Assembly: GCA_022826205.1 (NCBI GenBank)
Contig: JAJDVJ010000001.1
Location: 1-51,212, forward strand
Direction of reading: 5' to 3'
Length of the DNA stretch: 51,212 nt
DNA from: Silicimonas sp.
GTDB taxonomy: Bacteria > Pseudomonadota > Alphaproteobacteria > Rhodobacterales > Rhodobacteraceae
Part shown: positions 34,189-43,733 of the stretch, piece by piece
Numbering within the stretch: the stretch's first letter is position 1
How the letters are laid out: the number at the start of each line of letters is the position of its first letter
Position numbers and translations under genes: made by a program
Notes under the pieces: model-generated
Seen by the model: the letters and a program-made list of their open reading frames with translations, nothing else
Databases searched by the model: none
Told to the model about the DNA's origin: nothing

Positions 34189-35169
34189 TCAGGAACCCCT
34201 GTCCATCGTGACATCCGCAACGACCTGTCCAGCCCCGGTTTCCCGTGCACGCGAATACGCCAGAACTGCTGCGGCGTAGTCGCCGAGGGCGAGCCCCCGA
34301 AACGCGAAGGCTGCAGGCCGCTTCAATTCATCAATGCGTTCCGTGACGAGATCCGTTAGATCGCCGGCAATGGCTTGAGCACCCATCAAGGGGCGCTCAG
34401 CGGTCCGCTCCTGCTCGAGATCGTCGATGACGACGGTGCCAAAACGGACGAGGCTGTCGGCGTGCCATGGAATGCACAGGTCGGTGATCGCCGCGAAGGC
34501 GGTGGGCTTCATCCAGGCCGCGTCGAGGAATGGCTCGACGGAATAGTCGAGCGTGATGGACGTGACCACGATGTCGGCCCCGCGAAGGGTCTCTTCCGCA
34601 TCCGTTGCGCGAGCGTCCAGCCCCGAATCACGAGCCTCCTCGCAGAATGCGTCGCGATTGGCCGCGCTACGGCCGCAGGCCAGGACCTGTTGCAGGGGAA
34701 AGAGCGCACGAAACGCAGCGAGATGGCTTCGTGCCTGGACGCCGCAGCCAACGAACCCGATCGTCGCCGAGGCAGGATCGGCCAGACGCCGCGCCACGAC
34801 CGCCGAGAGCGCCGCCGTCCTGTGCGCCGTGATCCAGTTCGCTCCCATGACGGACTTCAGCAGGCCGGTTTCGGCATCGAGCACGAGAATGGCCCCGTTG
34901 ATCGAAGGCAGGCCTCGTCCGGGGTTGTCCGGGCTGACGCTGACGGTCTTGAGGACCGTCAGGCCCTCGTCGCCAACGGCAAGCGTGGACATCATGTATC
35001 GTCCGTTGCCCGGCAGAAGCGCGGACTTTGGCGTGACGTGCAGTCGGCCGTCGGATTTCGCGATCAGCGCAGCCTCTATGGCGTCGGCGATTTCGCCGGG
35101 CGGAATCGCAAGCGCTTCGATCGCGCTGTCCGGCAGGTAGAGGAATCCGCCGTCTTCATGTGATGCCAT
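34189..35169 (-). CDS. Ornithine cyclodeaminase / mu-crystallin family protein
   Basis: 326 aa. The Rossmann motif is IGFVGCGVQARSHLAAFRAL, preceded by LKSVMGANWITAHRTAALSA, as in the OCD/mu-crystallin family. Members are NAD(P)-dependent enzymes such as ornithine cyclodeaminase, alanine dehydrogenase or ketimine reductase. I cannot choose among these. AAAGGA precedes the ATG. The gene is 35 bases from usp and follows ilvE after 160 bases on the same strand. Confidence 0.85.
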   Translation of the reverse strand: MASHEDGGFLYLPDSAIEALAIPPGEIADAIEAALIAKSDGRLHVTPKSALLPGNGRYMMSTLAVGDEGLTVLKTVSVSPDNPGRGLPSINGAILVLDAETGLLKSVMGANWITAHRTAALSAVVARRLADPASATIGFVGCGVQARSHLAAFRALFPLQQVLACGRSAANRDAFCEEARDSGLDARATDAEETLRGADIVVTSITLDYSVEPFLDAAWMKPTAFAAITDLCIPWHADSLVRFGTVVIDDLEQERTAERPLMGAQAIAGDLTDLVTERIDELKRPAAFAFRGLALGDYAAAVLAYSRARETGAGQVVADVTMDRGS

Positions 35170-35332
35170 CGGTGGAATGTCCTTTCTGGGTCAGGAACAG
35201 CGTGGACGAGGTTCGGGGACGTGTCCATATGCCGGATGGCGGCGTCATTGACGCATGCGGGGGGCGGCGTGTCCGCGGAGTGCATTCCGATGGCGTTTGG
35301 CACGCCAGGTTCCGTCAGGATGCGAGAGACGG

Positions 35333-36199
35333 TCAGTTGCCTTCCGAAAGGGCCCAGTCCCAGTACATCTCGCGCACGCGGTGCGTGACCGGTCCCGGCT
35401 GGAACTCGGTTCCGTCGAATTCGATGACGGGCGTGATCTTGTTCATGTTGCCTGACATGAAGAGTTCGTCAGCGCCACGAATGTCGTCGAAGGTCAGGAT
35501 GGCCTCACGGACGGTCGAGCCGTCGGCTGCAAGATTCGCCATGTGACGTGCACGCGTGATGCCGGCCAGGAAGGTGCCGTTCGCGACGGGGGTCAGGACT
35601 TCGCCGTCCTTGACCATGAAGATGTTTGCAGTGGCGGTTTCCGCGACATTGCCCATGGCGTCGGCCACAAGCGCGTTCGGATAGCCCTTTGCTCGCGCTT
35701 CAGCGATCATGCGTGCGTTGTTGGGATAGAGGCATCCAGCCTTGGCGTTGACGACCGCGCTTTCCAGGATCGGGCGACGGAATCGCGTGGTGGTCAATCG
35801 AGTCGTTGCGTCTTCGGGCGCCAGCGGCCTTTCCTCGAGGCAGACGGAAAACGCGGTGCTCCCGGCATCCGGCACGATCGCCGTTTCGTCACCGTCTACG
35901 CCCCAGTACATGGGCCGGATATACACGGCGGCATCCGTGGAAATTGACTTCAATCCGTCCCAAATGATCTCCACCATTTCCTCTGCAGTATGCGTCGGAG
36001 TCAGCATGAGGGCTTCTGCGGAGTGATTGACCCTCTCGCAATGGGCAAGGAGGTCGGGAGCCACCCCTTCGAAGTAGCGCGCACCGTCGAAGACGCTGGA
36101 ACCGAGCCATGCGCCGTGATCTGCGGCCCTCATGACGAAGGCGTCACCGTCATGCCAACTGCCCTCGAAATATGTGCGTACATTGGTGCCAAATGCCAT
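35333..36199 (-). CDS. ilvE: Branched-chain amino-acid aminotransferase
   Basis: 288-aa fold-type IV PLP enzyme. PLP lysine K153 in [20 protein letters not shown], with [19 protein letters not shown] and [14 protein letters not shown] as in IlvE/Dat proteins. It transfers amino groups between Leu/Ile/Val and 2-oxoglutarate. A D-amino-acid or 4-amino-4-deoxychorismate role is less likely. AAAGGA lies 8 bases before the ATG. Divergent from nadD. Confidence 0.88.
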   Translation of the reverse strand: MAFGTNVRTYFEGSWHDGDAFVMRAADHGAWLGSSVFDGARYFEGVAPDLLAHCERVNHSAEALMLTPTHTAEEMVEIIWDGLKSISTDAAVYIRPMYWGVDGDETAIVPDAGSTAFSVCLEERPLAPEDATTRLTTTRFRRPILESAVVNAKAGCLYPNNARMIAEARAKGYPNALVADAMGNVAETATANIFMVKDGEVLTPVANGTFLAGITRARHMANLAADGSTVREAILTFDDIRGADELFMSGNMNKITPVIEFDGTEFQPGPVTHRVREMYWDWALSEGN

Positions 36200-36338
36200 G
36201 AATCAGGTCCTTTCGAAGGGCGAACCTAGGCGGTCACGCATGGCGCGTCCAGAACGAGTTTCGCGCCTGGATCCGCAGCGATCCTTGGTCCGGAATTCGC
36301 TGGACAATTGCGGGTGGGCAGGACACGACCCTTGTTTC

Positions 36339-36944
36339 ATGGAAAGAGGATTCCCACTGGCGCGGCCTGGAATGCGCATCGGTCTGCTTGGCGGATCGTT
36401 TGATCCGGCCCATGAAGGTCATGCGCACATCACCCGTGAAGCATTGAAGCGACTCGCTCTCGACGAGGTGTGGTGGCTGGTGTCGCCGGGCAATCCGTTG
36501 AAGGACAGCGGGCCCGCCCCGTTGACGGAGCGCATGACGCGGGCGCGGGCGGTCATGAAGCATCCTCGCGTCCGCGTCACCGACCTGGAAGTGCGGCTTG
36601 CGACGCGGCGCACATGCGACAGCCTCAGCCGAATGACGGGGCGATTTCCCGGCGTCCGCTTCGTTTGGCTGATGGGTGCCGACAATCTGGCGGACCTGCA
36701 TCGCTGGGAGCGCTGGGAGGAGATCATGGCCCTGGTGCCGGTCGCCGTTCTTGCCAGGCCCGGCCATCGGGTGTCGCCGCTGTTTGCTCCGGCAGCGCGC
36801 CGGTTTCGGCACGGGCGGCTTCCGGCACGCGCCGCTCCGCAACTGGCTCTTGCGGATCCGCCGGCCTGGACATTCCTGAGTGTGCCAATGAGCGATCTTT
36901 CGTCCACGCGCATTCGCGGAATCGGCGGCTGGCCGCACGGCTGA
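36339..36944 (+). CDS. nadD: Nicotinate-nucleotide adenylyltransferase
   Basis: About 201 aa. The nucleotidyltransferase motif is [20 protein letters not shown], with [22 protein letters not shown] and the C-terminal SSTRIR motif. It adenylates nicotinate mononucleotide in NAD synthesis. Start at ATG of [11 protein letters not shown], which matches how rhodobacterial NadD proteins begin; an ATG at 36372 is the alternative. Confidence 0.92.
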   Translation: MERGFPLARPGMRIGLLGGSFDPAHEGHAHITREALKRLALDEVWWLVSPGNPLKDSGPAPLTERMTRARAVMKHPRVRVTDLEVRLATRRTCDSLSRMTGRFPGVRFVWLMGADNLADLHRWERWEEIMALVPVAVLARPGHRVSPLFAPAARRFRHGRLPARAAPQLALADPPAWTFLSVPMSDLSSTRIRGIGGWPHG

Positions 36945-37080
36945 AAGTTCAGGCAGCGCGCTTAGGGAACAGGCTTCCGGATCTTGCCGTCATGAATCGC
37001 GGTTCCGGTCCCGTCGGTCGGGTGCCGTCTGATTACTTCCGGATTGGGCGTGTCTTCCTGGGCCCGCCGCCACAGGTCAG

Positions 37081-37503
37081 TCAAAGGATACGGTGTCTCG
37101 CCCTCGCGCCCGCCTCGATGGCGGCAGCCAGAAGCCGGTCGATGTTCAACTCGTAGCGCATGTCGGCGAGGAGCCTGAGCTCGGACTCGCGTGCGGCACC
37201 GTCCGCGGCGGCAACGTCGCAGGCTGCCGCGTAGGCCGTGTCGAAGAGCCGCTCGGGGAGGTGCCTGCGCACCGTGTCCCAGAGGATGTCGAGCCCGTCC
37301 TCTTCCTCGAGAATGTCAAAGGTTGCGGCAGAGACCTGCCTCAAGCGATCCATATCGTAATTGCTGAAGACCGGCAGATGGTTCACCATGCGTTCGATCG
37401 AGACAAGTTCGGACGTGCGAATCGTGTCGTCCGTGGCGGAAACCGCGATCATGACGGCGAGCAACGTGTCTTCGGGCGTGAAGTCAGCGGGTTTCAGGGC
37501 CAA
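37081..37503 (-). CDS. TerB-like (tellurite resistance/DjlA domain) protein
   Basis: 140 aa, all-alpha, with FTPEDTLLAVMIAVSATDDT and AAADGAARESELRLLADMRY, the acidic repeats of the TerB fold (metal-binding-like). TTG start preceded by GAGGAGG at ideal distance. The function is unclear. TerB-like single-domain proteins are common in Rhodobacterales. It is divergent from lysS. Confidence 0.8.
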   Translation of the reverse strand: MALKPADFTPEDTLLAVMIAVSATDDTIRTSELVSIERMVNHLPVFSNYDMDRLRQVSAATFDILEEEDGLDILWDTVRRHLPERLFDTAYAAACDVAAADGAARESELRLLADMRYELNIDRLLAAAIEAGARARHRIL

Positions 37504-37596
37504 GGCGGGCCTCCTCTCTCATGCTGCCAATGAATTTATTGACGCGACAGCATCGCTGCAATAGGACACCGTTTCCGCAATTTGGAGATCGATCCA

Positions 37597-39174
37597 ATGA
37601 CCGCGATGCGAGATGCGGCACTTGCCTCGAAGGCGTGGCCATTTGAAGAGGCACGGCGGCTGCTTCGGCGTTACGAGGCAGGCCTGCCGGAGAACGGTCA
37701 TGTCCTGTTCCAAACCGGCTACGGGCCGAGCGGACTGCCGCATATCGGTACCTTCGGCGAGGTGGCGCGGACAACCATGGTGCGCCGCGCTTTCGAGCTG
37801 GTCAGCGACATTCCGACGAAGCTTGTCTGCTTTTCGGATGACATGGACGGGCTGAGGAAAGTCCCGGACAACGTGCCGAACAAGGAGCAGATGCAGGAGG
37901 ACATGAACCTGCCGTTGACGCGGGTGCGTGATCCGTTCGGAACCCATGAGAGCTTCGGTGCGCACAACAATGCACGGCTTCGCACATTTCTGGACGAGTT
38001 CGGCTTCGAGTACGAGTTCGTGTCTGCGACGGAAGCCTACAGGTCGGGGCGTTTTGACGATGTCCTGCTGACCGCTCTCGATCGCTTCGACAGAATCATG
38101 GAAATCATGCTGCCGACGCTTGGTGCGGACCGGCAGTCGACCTACTCGCCGTTTCTTCCGATCAGCCCAAAGTCCGGACATGTGCTCCAGGTCCCGACGC
38201 TTGAGCGAAGCGTCTCGACCGGCACGATCGTCTACGAGGAACCGGACGGGGAACGGGTGGAAGTCCCCGTGACCGGCGGCAACGTCAAGATGCAGTGGAG
38301 ACCGGACTGGGGCATGCGCTGGGCCGCCCTTGAAGTCGATTACGAGATGTTCGGCAAGGACCTGATCCCGTCTGCAGAGCTTTCGTCCCGGATTTGCCGG
38401 ACACTGGGTGCGAGGCCGCCGGAACTCCTGAACTACGAGCTGTTCAACGACGAGCACGGACAGAAGATCTCGAAGTCCAAGGGCAACGGCCTCCCGTTGG
38501 AGGACTGGCTGGCCTATGCCGCCCCGGAGAGCCTCGCATATTTCATGTACCTGAAACCGCGAACCGCAAAGAGGCTTTACTTCGACGTGATCCCGAAGGC
38601 CGTGGACGAATATCATCAGCAGCTTCGCGCCTACGTGGACCAGGACGATGCCGCGAGGCTCGCGAACCCGGTCTATCACGTGCATTCGGGCGACGTGCCG
38701 AGCTCAAACCTAATCGTGCCGTACTCGATGCTCCTGAACCTTGCCAGCGTCTCCGGAGCAGAAGACAAGGACCGGCTCTGGGGTTTCATCAAGCGCTATG
38801 CACCCGATGCGGCACCGGACACGCACCCCGACCTTGATGCAGCAGCCGGGTTTGCCGTTGCGTATTTCAATGATCTCGTGCGGCCACACAGGACCTATCG
38901 TGCTCCTGAAGGGAAAGAGCGGGCTGCGCTGCAGGACCTGAAGGCGCGGCTCGAATCCTGGGACGGCAGCACGGACGCGGAAGAGATTCAGTCAATGGTC
39001 TATGCCGTCGGCCGTGAGCACGGTTTCGACCCGCTTCGCGACTGGTTCAAGGCGCTTTACGAAGTGCTTCTTGGCTCGAGCCAGGGACCGCGCTTCGGCG
39101 TGTTCATCGCGTTGTACGGCATTGGCGAGACGACGGTTCTGATTGACCAGGCGCTCGAAGGCAAGCTCGCCTGA
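37597..39174 (+). CDS. lysS: Lysyl-tRNA synthetase, class I
   Basis: 525 aa. HIGH motif as GLPHIGTF (residues 46-53), KMSKS motif as KISKSKG (from residue 290), and the class I LysRS body (CFSDDMDGLRKVPDNVPNKE). This is the archaeal-type enzyme also found in alphaproteobacteria and spirochaetes, not the common class II LysS. It charges tRNA-Lys. Start at ATG of MTAMRDAAL with GGAG eight bases upstream; a TTG five codons earlier is in frame. Confidence 0.93.
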   Translation: MTAMRDAALASKAWPFEEARRLLRRYEAGLPENGHVLFQTGYGPSGLPHIGTFGEVARTTMVRRAFELVSDIPTKLVCFSDDMDGLRKVPDNVPNKEQMQEDMNLPLTRVRDPFGTHESFGAHNNARLRTFLDEFGFEYEFVSATEAYRSGRFDDVLLTALDRFDRIMEIMLPTLGADRQSTYSPFLPISPKSGHVLQVPTLERSVSTGTIVYEEPDGERVEVPVTGGNVKMQWRPDWGMRWAALEVDYEMFGKDLIPSAELSSRICRTLGARPPELLNYELFNDEHGQKISKSKGNGLPLEDWLAYAAPESLAYFMYLKPRTAKRLYFDVIPKAVDEYHQQLRAYVDQDDAARLANPVYHVHSGDVPSSNLIVPYSMLLNLASVSGAEDKDRLWGFIKRYAPDAAPDTHPDLDAAAGFAVAYFNDLVRPHRTYRAPEGKERAALQDLKARLESWDGSTDAEEIQSMVYAVGREHGFDPLRDWFKALYEVLLGSSQGPRFGVFIALYGIGETTVLIDQALEGKLA

Positions 39175-39316
39175 GGCACTGTCGATCCGGTGCCCTTCGC
39201 CCGATGGGTCATCGCGGTCGCGAAGAGCGATTCCCAGCGCCGTGCCTTCCGTTGACAGAAACAGGGCGCGAGGAGAAAATGTCCGAGGTGACGTCCTCTT
39301 GCGAAGGAGACGCGCC

Positions 39317-39739
39317 ATGAAATCGTGCCTCCGTTCAATTGTCGTGCCATTCGCCCTGTGCTGGGCCGGCATCGCGTCGGCTGCAGATGTGCTGGCACGA
39401 ATGCCTGGAATCGAAGCAACCATAGATTCTCAGATCGATGCGTTCCTGAAGGATGACTTTGCGCGCGCCTTCTCCTTCGCGTCGCCAGGCATTCAGGGAC
39501 TCTTCGGCAACCACCAGCGGTTCGGCCAAATGGTGCGCAACGGGTACCCGATGGTCTGGCGACCGGCGGACGTGCGCTATCTCAAGCTGCGCGAGGTGGA
39601 AGGCGTGCTGTGGCAAAGGGTGATGATCCGGGACCGGGCGGGGCGCGTTCACTTGCTCGATTACCAGATGGTCCGGATTGAAGGTCGCTGGCGGATCAAT
39701 GGCGTACACATCCTGCGAGAGCCGGACATCGGGGCCTGA
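39317..39739 (+). CDS. DUF4864-family exported protein
   Basis: 140 aa with signal peptide MKSCLRSIVVPFALCWAGIA ending in SAAD. Core features IDSQIDAFLKDDFARAFSFA, SPGIQGLFGN and DRAGRVHLLDYQMVRIEGRW belong to a small NTF2-like exported family (DUF4864). Unknown function. GGAG precedes the ATG. Convergent with uvrB, 54 bases apart. Confidence 0.8.
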   Translation: MKSCLRSIVVPFALCWAGIASAADVLARMPGIEATIDSQIDAFLKDDFARAFSFASPGIQGLFGNHQRFGQMVRNGYPMVWRPADVRYLKLREVEGVLWQRVMIRDRAGRVHLLDYQMVRIEGRWRINGVHILREPDIGA

Positions 39740-39793
39740 CCCAAAGCGTGAGAAGGGCGGCCAAGCGGCACGCGGAACCGCGCCCCGAAGGGC

Positions 39794-41989
39794 CTATCTC
39801 GACTTTCTCTTCCGCCTGCGCACGTTTCCGCCTCGCTGGCCTGCCTTTCCGGCCGACGAACGTCCTTGAGCCGCACGCGAATCCTCCACGGCCAGTTCCA
39901 CCTGTGACTGTCGTGCAAGCGGGTCGTCTGCCACCGCGAGTTCCACGGTTTCCAGCCGGTTGATCTCGTCCCTTAGCCGTGCCGCTTCCTCGAATTCAAG
40001 ATTTTCGGCAGCCTTGCGCATCTTGTCGCGCAACCCTTCGAGATGCGCTTGCAGGTTGGCACCCACCATCGGCTTGTCGACCTGGGCGGTGATGCGGGCC
40101 GTGTCGGTGTCGCCCTTGTAGAGGCCTTCGAGCACGTCGGCGACGTTCTTCCGGATCGTTTCGGGCGTGATGCCGTGTGCCTCGTTGTATGAGAGTTGCT
40201 TGGCGCGCCGCCGTTCCGTTTCCTTCAGTGCGCGTTCCATGGACCCGGTGACGTGGTCGGCATACATTATGACGCGCCCGTCGGCGTTGCGAGCGGCCCG
40301 GCCAATGGTCTGGATGAGCGAGGTCTCGCTTCGCAGGAAGCCTTCCTTGTCGGCGTCCAGGATTGCCACCAGGCCGCATTCAGGAATGTCCAGGCCCTCG
40401 CGCAACAGGTTGATGCCAACGAGCACGTCGAACGCGCCCAGTCGGAGGTCGCGCAGAATCTCGATCCGCTCTAGCGTGTCTATGTCCGAGTGCATGTAGC
40501 GCACCCTGATGCCCTGTTCGTGGAGATACTCGGTGAGATCCTCTGCCATGCGCTTGGTGAGCGTCGTAACCAAGGTGCGGTAGCCGTTGGCGGCCACCTT
40601 GCGCACCTCGTCCAGCAAGTCGTCGACCTGCATTTCGACCGGTCGGATTTGCACTTCAGGGTCGATCAGTCCGGTCGGGCGAATGACCTGCTCGACAAAC
40701 ACGCCGCCGGTCTGTTCGAGCTCCCAGGACTGGGGCGTCGCCGAGACGAAGACAGATTGAGGGCGCATGATGTCCCATTCCTCGAACTTCAGTGGCCGGT
40801 TGTCGGTGCAGGAAGGCAGGCGAAAGCCATGTTCGGCGAGAGTGAACTTGCGCCGAAAGTCGCCACGATACATGCCGCCGATCTGTGGCACGCTGACATG
40901 GGACTCGTCAGCAAAGACGATGGCGCGGTCAGGAATGAACTCGAAGAGCGTGGGTGGCGGTTCCCCGGGCGCCCGCCCGGTCAGGTAGCGCGAGTAGTTC
41001 TCGATGCCGTTGCACGATCCCGTCGCCTCGATCATCTCGAGATCAAAGTTCGTGCGTTGCTCAAGCCGCTGCGCTTCAAGAAGCCTGCCCTCGTCGACAA
41101 GCTGGGACAAGCGAATCTTGAGCTCTTCCTGGATGCCTTTGACGGCCTGCTGGAGAGTCGGCCTTGGCGTCACGTAATGAGAGTTCGCATAGACCCGGAT
41201 CTGTTCGAACTTGTCTGTCCTTTCGCCGGTGAGCGGATCAAACTCGGTAATGTCCTCAAGCTCTTCGCCAAAGAATGACAGACGCCATGCCCGGTCCTCC
41301 AGATGCGCGGGCCAGAGCTCGATCACGTCGCCCCGGACGCGGAACGTGCCCCTGCGAAACGCCTGATCGTTCCTGCGGTATTGCTGGGTGACGAGATCCG
41401 CGATGACCTTGCGGGGGTCGCACTCACGGCCTGCACGCAGGTCCTGGGTCATGGCGCCATAGGTCTCGACGCTGCCGATGCCGTAGATGCAGGACACTGA
41501 CGCGACGATGATCACGTCGTCGCGCTCGAGAAGCGCGCGCGTGGCAGAGTGGCGCATCCGGTCGATCTGCTCGTTTATCTGGGCCTCCTTCTCGATGTAG
41601 GTGTCGGAACGCGGCACATAGGCTTCGGGCTGGTAGTAGTCATAGTAGCTCACGAAATATTCGACCGCATTCGACGGGAAGAAGCCCTTGAACTCGCCAT
41701 AGAGCTGCGCCGCAAGCGTCTTGTTCGGCGCAAGAACGATAGCCGGTCGCTGAGTCGCCTCGATGACCTTGGCCATCGTGTAGGTCTTGCCGGTGCCAGT
41801 CGCACCCAGAAGAACCTGGTTCTGCTCGCCTGCAGTGACCCCTTCGACGAGTTCGGCAATGGCTGTCGGCTGATCGCCGGCGGGTTCGAATTCCGACTCC
41901 ATGACGAGCGGATGGCCGCCTTCGAGCTTCTCCCGGGTTCGGGGTTCGGGCGCTTGCGAACTGAGGGTCTGGATGTCGGTTGCGGACAT
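39794..41989 (-). CDS. uvrB: Excinuclease ABC subunit UvrB
   Basis: 731 aa. Walker [13 protein letters not shown] (from residue 61), the beta-hairpin [47 protein letters not shown], and the C-terminal UVR domain ([20 protein letters not shown]). It is the DNA-damage verification helicase of nucleotide excision repair, acting with UvrA and UvrC. The start is the ATG of [11 protein letters not shown]. The open frame continues upstream without protein-like content. Lys/Arg-rich tail of about 20 residues. Confidence 0.95.
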   Translation of the reverse strand: MSATDIQTLSSQAPEPRTREKLEGGHPLVMESEFEPAGDQPTAIAELVEGVTAGEQNQVLLGATGTGKTYTMAKVIEATQRPAIVLAPNKTLAAQLYGEFKGFFPSNAVEYFVSYYDYYQPEAYVPRSDTYIEKEAQINEQIDRMRHSATRALLERDDVIIVASVSCIYGIGSVETYGAMTQDLRAGRECDPRKVIADLVTQQYRRNDQAFRRGTFRVRGDVIELWPAHLEDRAWRLSFFGEELEDITEFDPLTGERTDKFEQIRVYANSHYVTPRPTLQQAVKGIQEELKIRLSQLVDEGRLLEAQRLEQRTNFDLEMIEATGSCNGIENYSRYLTGRAPGEPPPTLFEFIPDRAIVFADESHVSVPQIGGMYRGDFRRKFTLAEHGFRLPSCTDNRPLKFEEWDIMRPQSVFVSATPQSWELEQTGGVFVEQVIRPTGLIDPEVQIRPVEMQVDDLLDEVRKVAANGYRTLVTTLTKRMAEDLTEYLHEQGIRVRYMHSDIDTLERIEILRDLRLGAFDVLVGINLLREGLDIPECGLVAILDADKEGFLRSETSLIQTIGRAARNADGRVIMYADHVTGSMERALKETERRRAKQLSYNEAHGITPETIRKNVADVLEGLYKGDTDTARITAQVDKPMVGANLQAHLEGLRDKMRKAAENLEFEEAARLRDEINRLETVELAVADDPLARQSQVELAVEDSRAAQGRSSAGKAGQRGGNVRRRKRKSR

Positions 41990-42243
41990 GGATCTGGATT
42001 CTTCGGGACCGAGCCACATTCGGCCTTCGACGGCTCGGTTGCAAGCGTGGAGTCGGCGTGACGCCAACGAATTGCGCCTGGGCATGCTTGCCGGAATTGC
42101 GTCGGGGGTGTTTCGGCTCAATCGCCCGTCCGAAACGTTGCCTGCCTTGCACAAAGTGGCTCTCGCGAACCATCCTTGACCGCCGGTGCGGCAAGGGGGC
42201 TGCCGGTAGGCACCCGGCGCCTGCATGGCAAGTTGGGTCGGTT
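41990..42243. other. Intergenic region upstream of uvrB
   Basis: 250 bases. Should contain the uvrB promoter. No SOS-type operator that I can recognise (no GTTC-N7-GTTC) was seen. Confidence 0.35.
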
Positions 42244-42531
42244 TCAGACCGTGGCAACCTTGGCGTAGTAGCGTGGGGCGTCGGGATGCAGCTCCATCAG
42301 GCCGTCCTTCTTCACGGCGACGTGGCAGCCGCAACAATGACACAACATCGGAAGCCGCAGGTTCTTTGCGAGATCCGGCGCGTCTGGCTCCTTGGCATGC
42401 ATTACCTTGCCGCCGACCGTCAAGTTGCAGGCAACGGGGCCGGGCATCGAGGGATCGAGATTGCCTTTTCTAATCTGCACCTTGCGGTCTCGCAAGTCTT
42501 CGGGGACCTCGCGAGCATCTGCGAGACGCAT
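42244..42531 (-). CDS. Hypothetical cysteine-rich small protein
   Basis: About 95 aa from the ATG of [20 protein letters not shown]. The C-terminal half has [20 protein letters not shown] and [15 protein letters not shown], with a CHCCGCH cluster that could bind zinc. No family recognised and the ribosome site is weak, so gene status is uncertain. The open frame extends 44 codons upstream, overlapping the start of the complex I gene on the other strand. Confidence 0.45.
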   Translation of the reverse strand: MRLADAREVPEDLRDRKVQIRKGNLDPSMPGPVACNLTVGGKVMHAKEPDAPDLAKNLRLPMLCHCCGCHVAVKKDGLMELHPDAPRYYAKVATV

Positions 42532-42649
42532 GCTGGGGCGGGGCAAGAGCCTGTTTCGACTGCGGACGGCGCAGCGCGGCAACTTTGGCCCGAACTTCGC
42601 TTCGCAAGGCACTTGATCCCGTGCCGCTAATTGTCGATAGAGAGTCACA

Positions 42650-42961
42650 ATGACTGCACTCATCTACCGTCCTGCGAAGTCTGCCATGTCTTCCGGCACC
42701 GCAAGGTCCCGGGACTGGGTGCTTGAGTTCGTGAACGAAGCTGGTCGCGAGATCGACCCGCTGATGGGCTGGACGTCGTCGGCTGACACTCGGACGCAGG
42801 TCCAGATGCGGTTCCCGACACGGGAAGCGGCGCTGGATTACGCCGAAAGGAATGGCATCGATGCAGTGGTGCGCGAGCCGAAGGCGAGAAAGCCGAATGT
42901 CCGCCGTCGCGGATATGGCGAGAACTTTGCGACCGACCGGCGCGGTGCCTGGACTCATTGA
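42650..42961 (+). CDS. NDUFS4-like complex I accessory subunit (18 kDa)
   Basis: 103 aa. [60 protein letters not shown] and the C-terminal [15 protein letters not shown] match the ETC complex I subunit family found in alphaproteobacteria and mitochondria. It is an accessory subunit of NADH:ubiquinone oxidoreductase. Confidence 0.9.
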   Translation: MTALIYRPAKSAMSSGTARSRDWVLEFVNEAGREIDPLMGWTSSADTRTQVQMRFPTREAALDYAERNGIDAVVREPKARKPNVRRRGYGENFATDRRGAWTH

Positions 42962-43164
42962 CGACTGAAGACAGGCCGGCGACTCGCTTGGCATTGCCTT
43001 CAGGCAGTTGACGAGCGGATGTCTGCAATTTGATCCGGAACCGGTTGTGTCGCGGCATGACGGGTGGAATGCGCCGAGGCGGATTGAAGGTGTACGGTGT
43101 GTCTAAATTGGATTCCATCAGTCCATGTTGTGATGGTGGCGGGTCGTGATATGACGACGCATGT

Positions 43165-43241
43165 GGTCCGGTAGCTCAACTGGATAGAGCGGCTGACTTC
43201 TAATCAGCAGGTTGAGGGTTCGAGTCCTTCCCGGATCGCCA
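43165..43241 (+). tRNA. tRNA-Arg(TCT)
   Basis: Acceptor GGTCCGG pairs with CCGGATC. The D-arm GCTC/GAGC, anticodon stem GCTGA/TCAGC with loop CTTCTAA (anticodon TCT, reads AGA), T-loop GGTTCGAGTCC and encoded CCA are all in place. The 3' half is duplicated downstream. Confidence 0.95.
43197..43241 (+). repeat. Attachment-site copy 1 (3' 45 bp of tRNA-Arg)
   Basis: From the anticodon loop to the CCA end of the tRNA. The identical 45-bp sequence recurs at 43338-43382. Bases on both sides of the two copies differ, so 45 bp is the exact repeat. tRNA 3' ends are favourite targets of P4-type integrases like the one encoded 3 kb downstream. Confidence 0.85.
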
Positions 43242-43337
43242 GAAAACCCCGAGAAAACAAGGCTTTATGAGGTTGCACCCCACACCAACGAGTCAGCATG
43301 AGCGACGAGTCACCAACGAGTCACCGGTGAGTCGCCA

Positions 43338-43382
43338 CCTTCTAATCAGCAGGTTGAGGGTTCGAGTCCTTCCCGGATCGCC
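43338..43382 (+). repeat. Attachment-site copy 2 (orphan tRNA 3' half)
   Basis: Exact copy of the tRNA 3' 45 bp without the 5' half, so not a tRNA gene. The 96 bases between the copies hold short CGAGTCA repeats (43280-43330) and no gene. This is an att-type scar left by integration, and probably partial loss, of a mobile element. Confidence 0.82.
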
Positions 43383-43733
43383 AAAGGTCAAGGTTCAACT
43401 GAGCTGCGTCTGGCAAGTGTTGGAGTGCCTTTCAGCAGACATACGAGCGGACAGCCGTTGACGCCCTGAGAGAGTGGAACGGCGTGTCCGTGGGTGCCGA
43501 AGAGCTTGACACTCTGCCTGACCGGGTCGGGACGATTCCTTTCCAATGTGGTTGAACACGCAGATGCTTGCGGGGCGTGCCGATTGGTCGCTCGGTAGCT
43601 GATCCAATCTGAATGACCTTGCATTGGTGGATTCCCGGCCACGCCGTGTGACCGGCTTGGCGGAACGGGCTGCAATGATGTGACAATTTGCAAGTAGTAA
43701 TTGCAATTTTCAAACTGCGAGCCAATTTGCGCC
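43383..43733. promoter_or_regulatory. Region upstream of the DUF4143 ATPase with TTGCAA repeats
   Basis: No gene is seen in the first 290 bases. Close to the ATPase start the DNA becomes AT-rich: TTGCAA occurs at 43688-43693 and 43701-43706, the second inside the perfect 10-bp palindrome AATTGCAATT (43699-43708). Likely promoter/operator of the ATPase. Confidence 0.4.

Noticed and set aside
43280-43330. CRISPR array
   Set aside because: The repeats are 7-8 bp with uneven spacing; no repeats of 25-40 bp with unique spacers occur in the window.
43338-43382. Second tRNA-Arg gene
   Set aside because: Only the 3' half is present; no acceptor 5' strand or D-arm.
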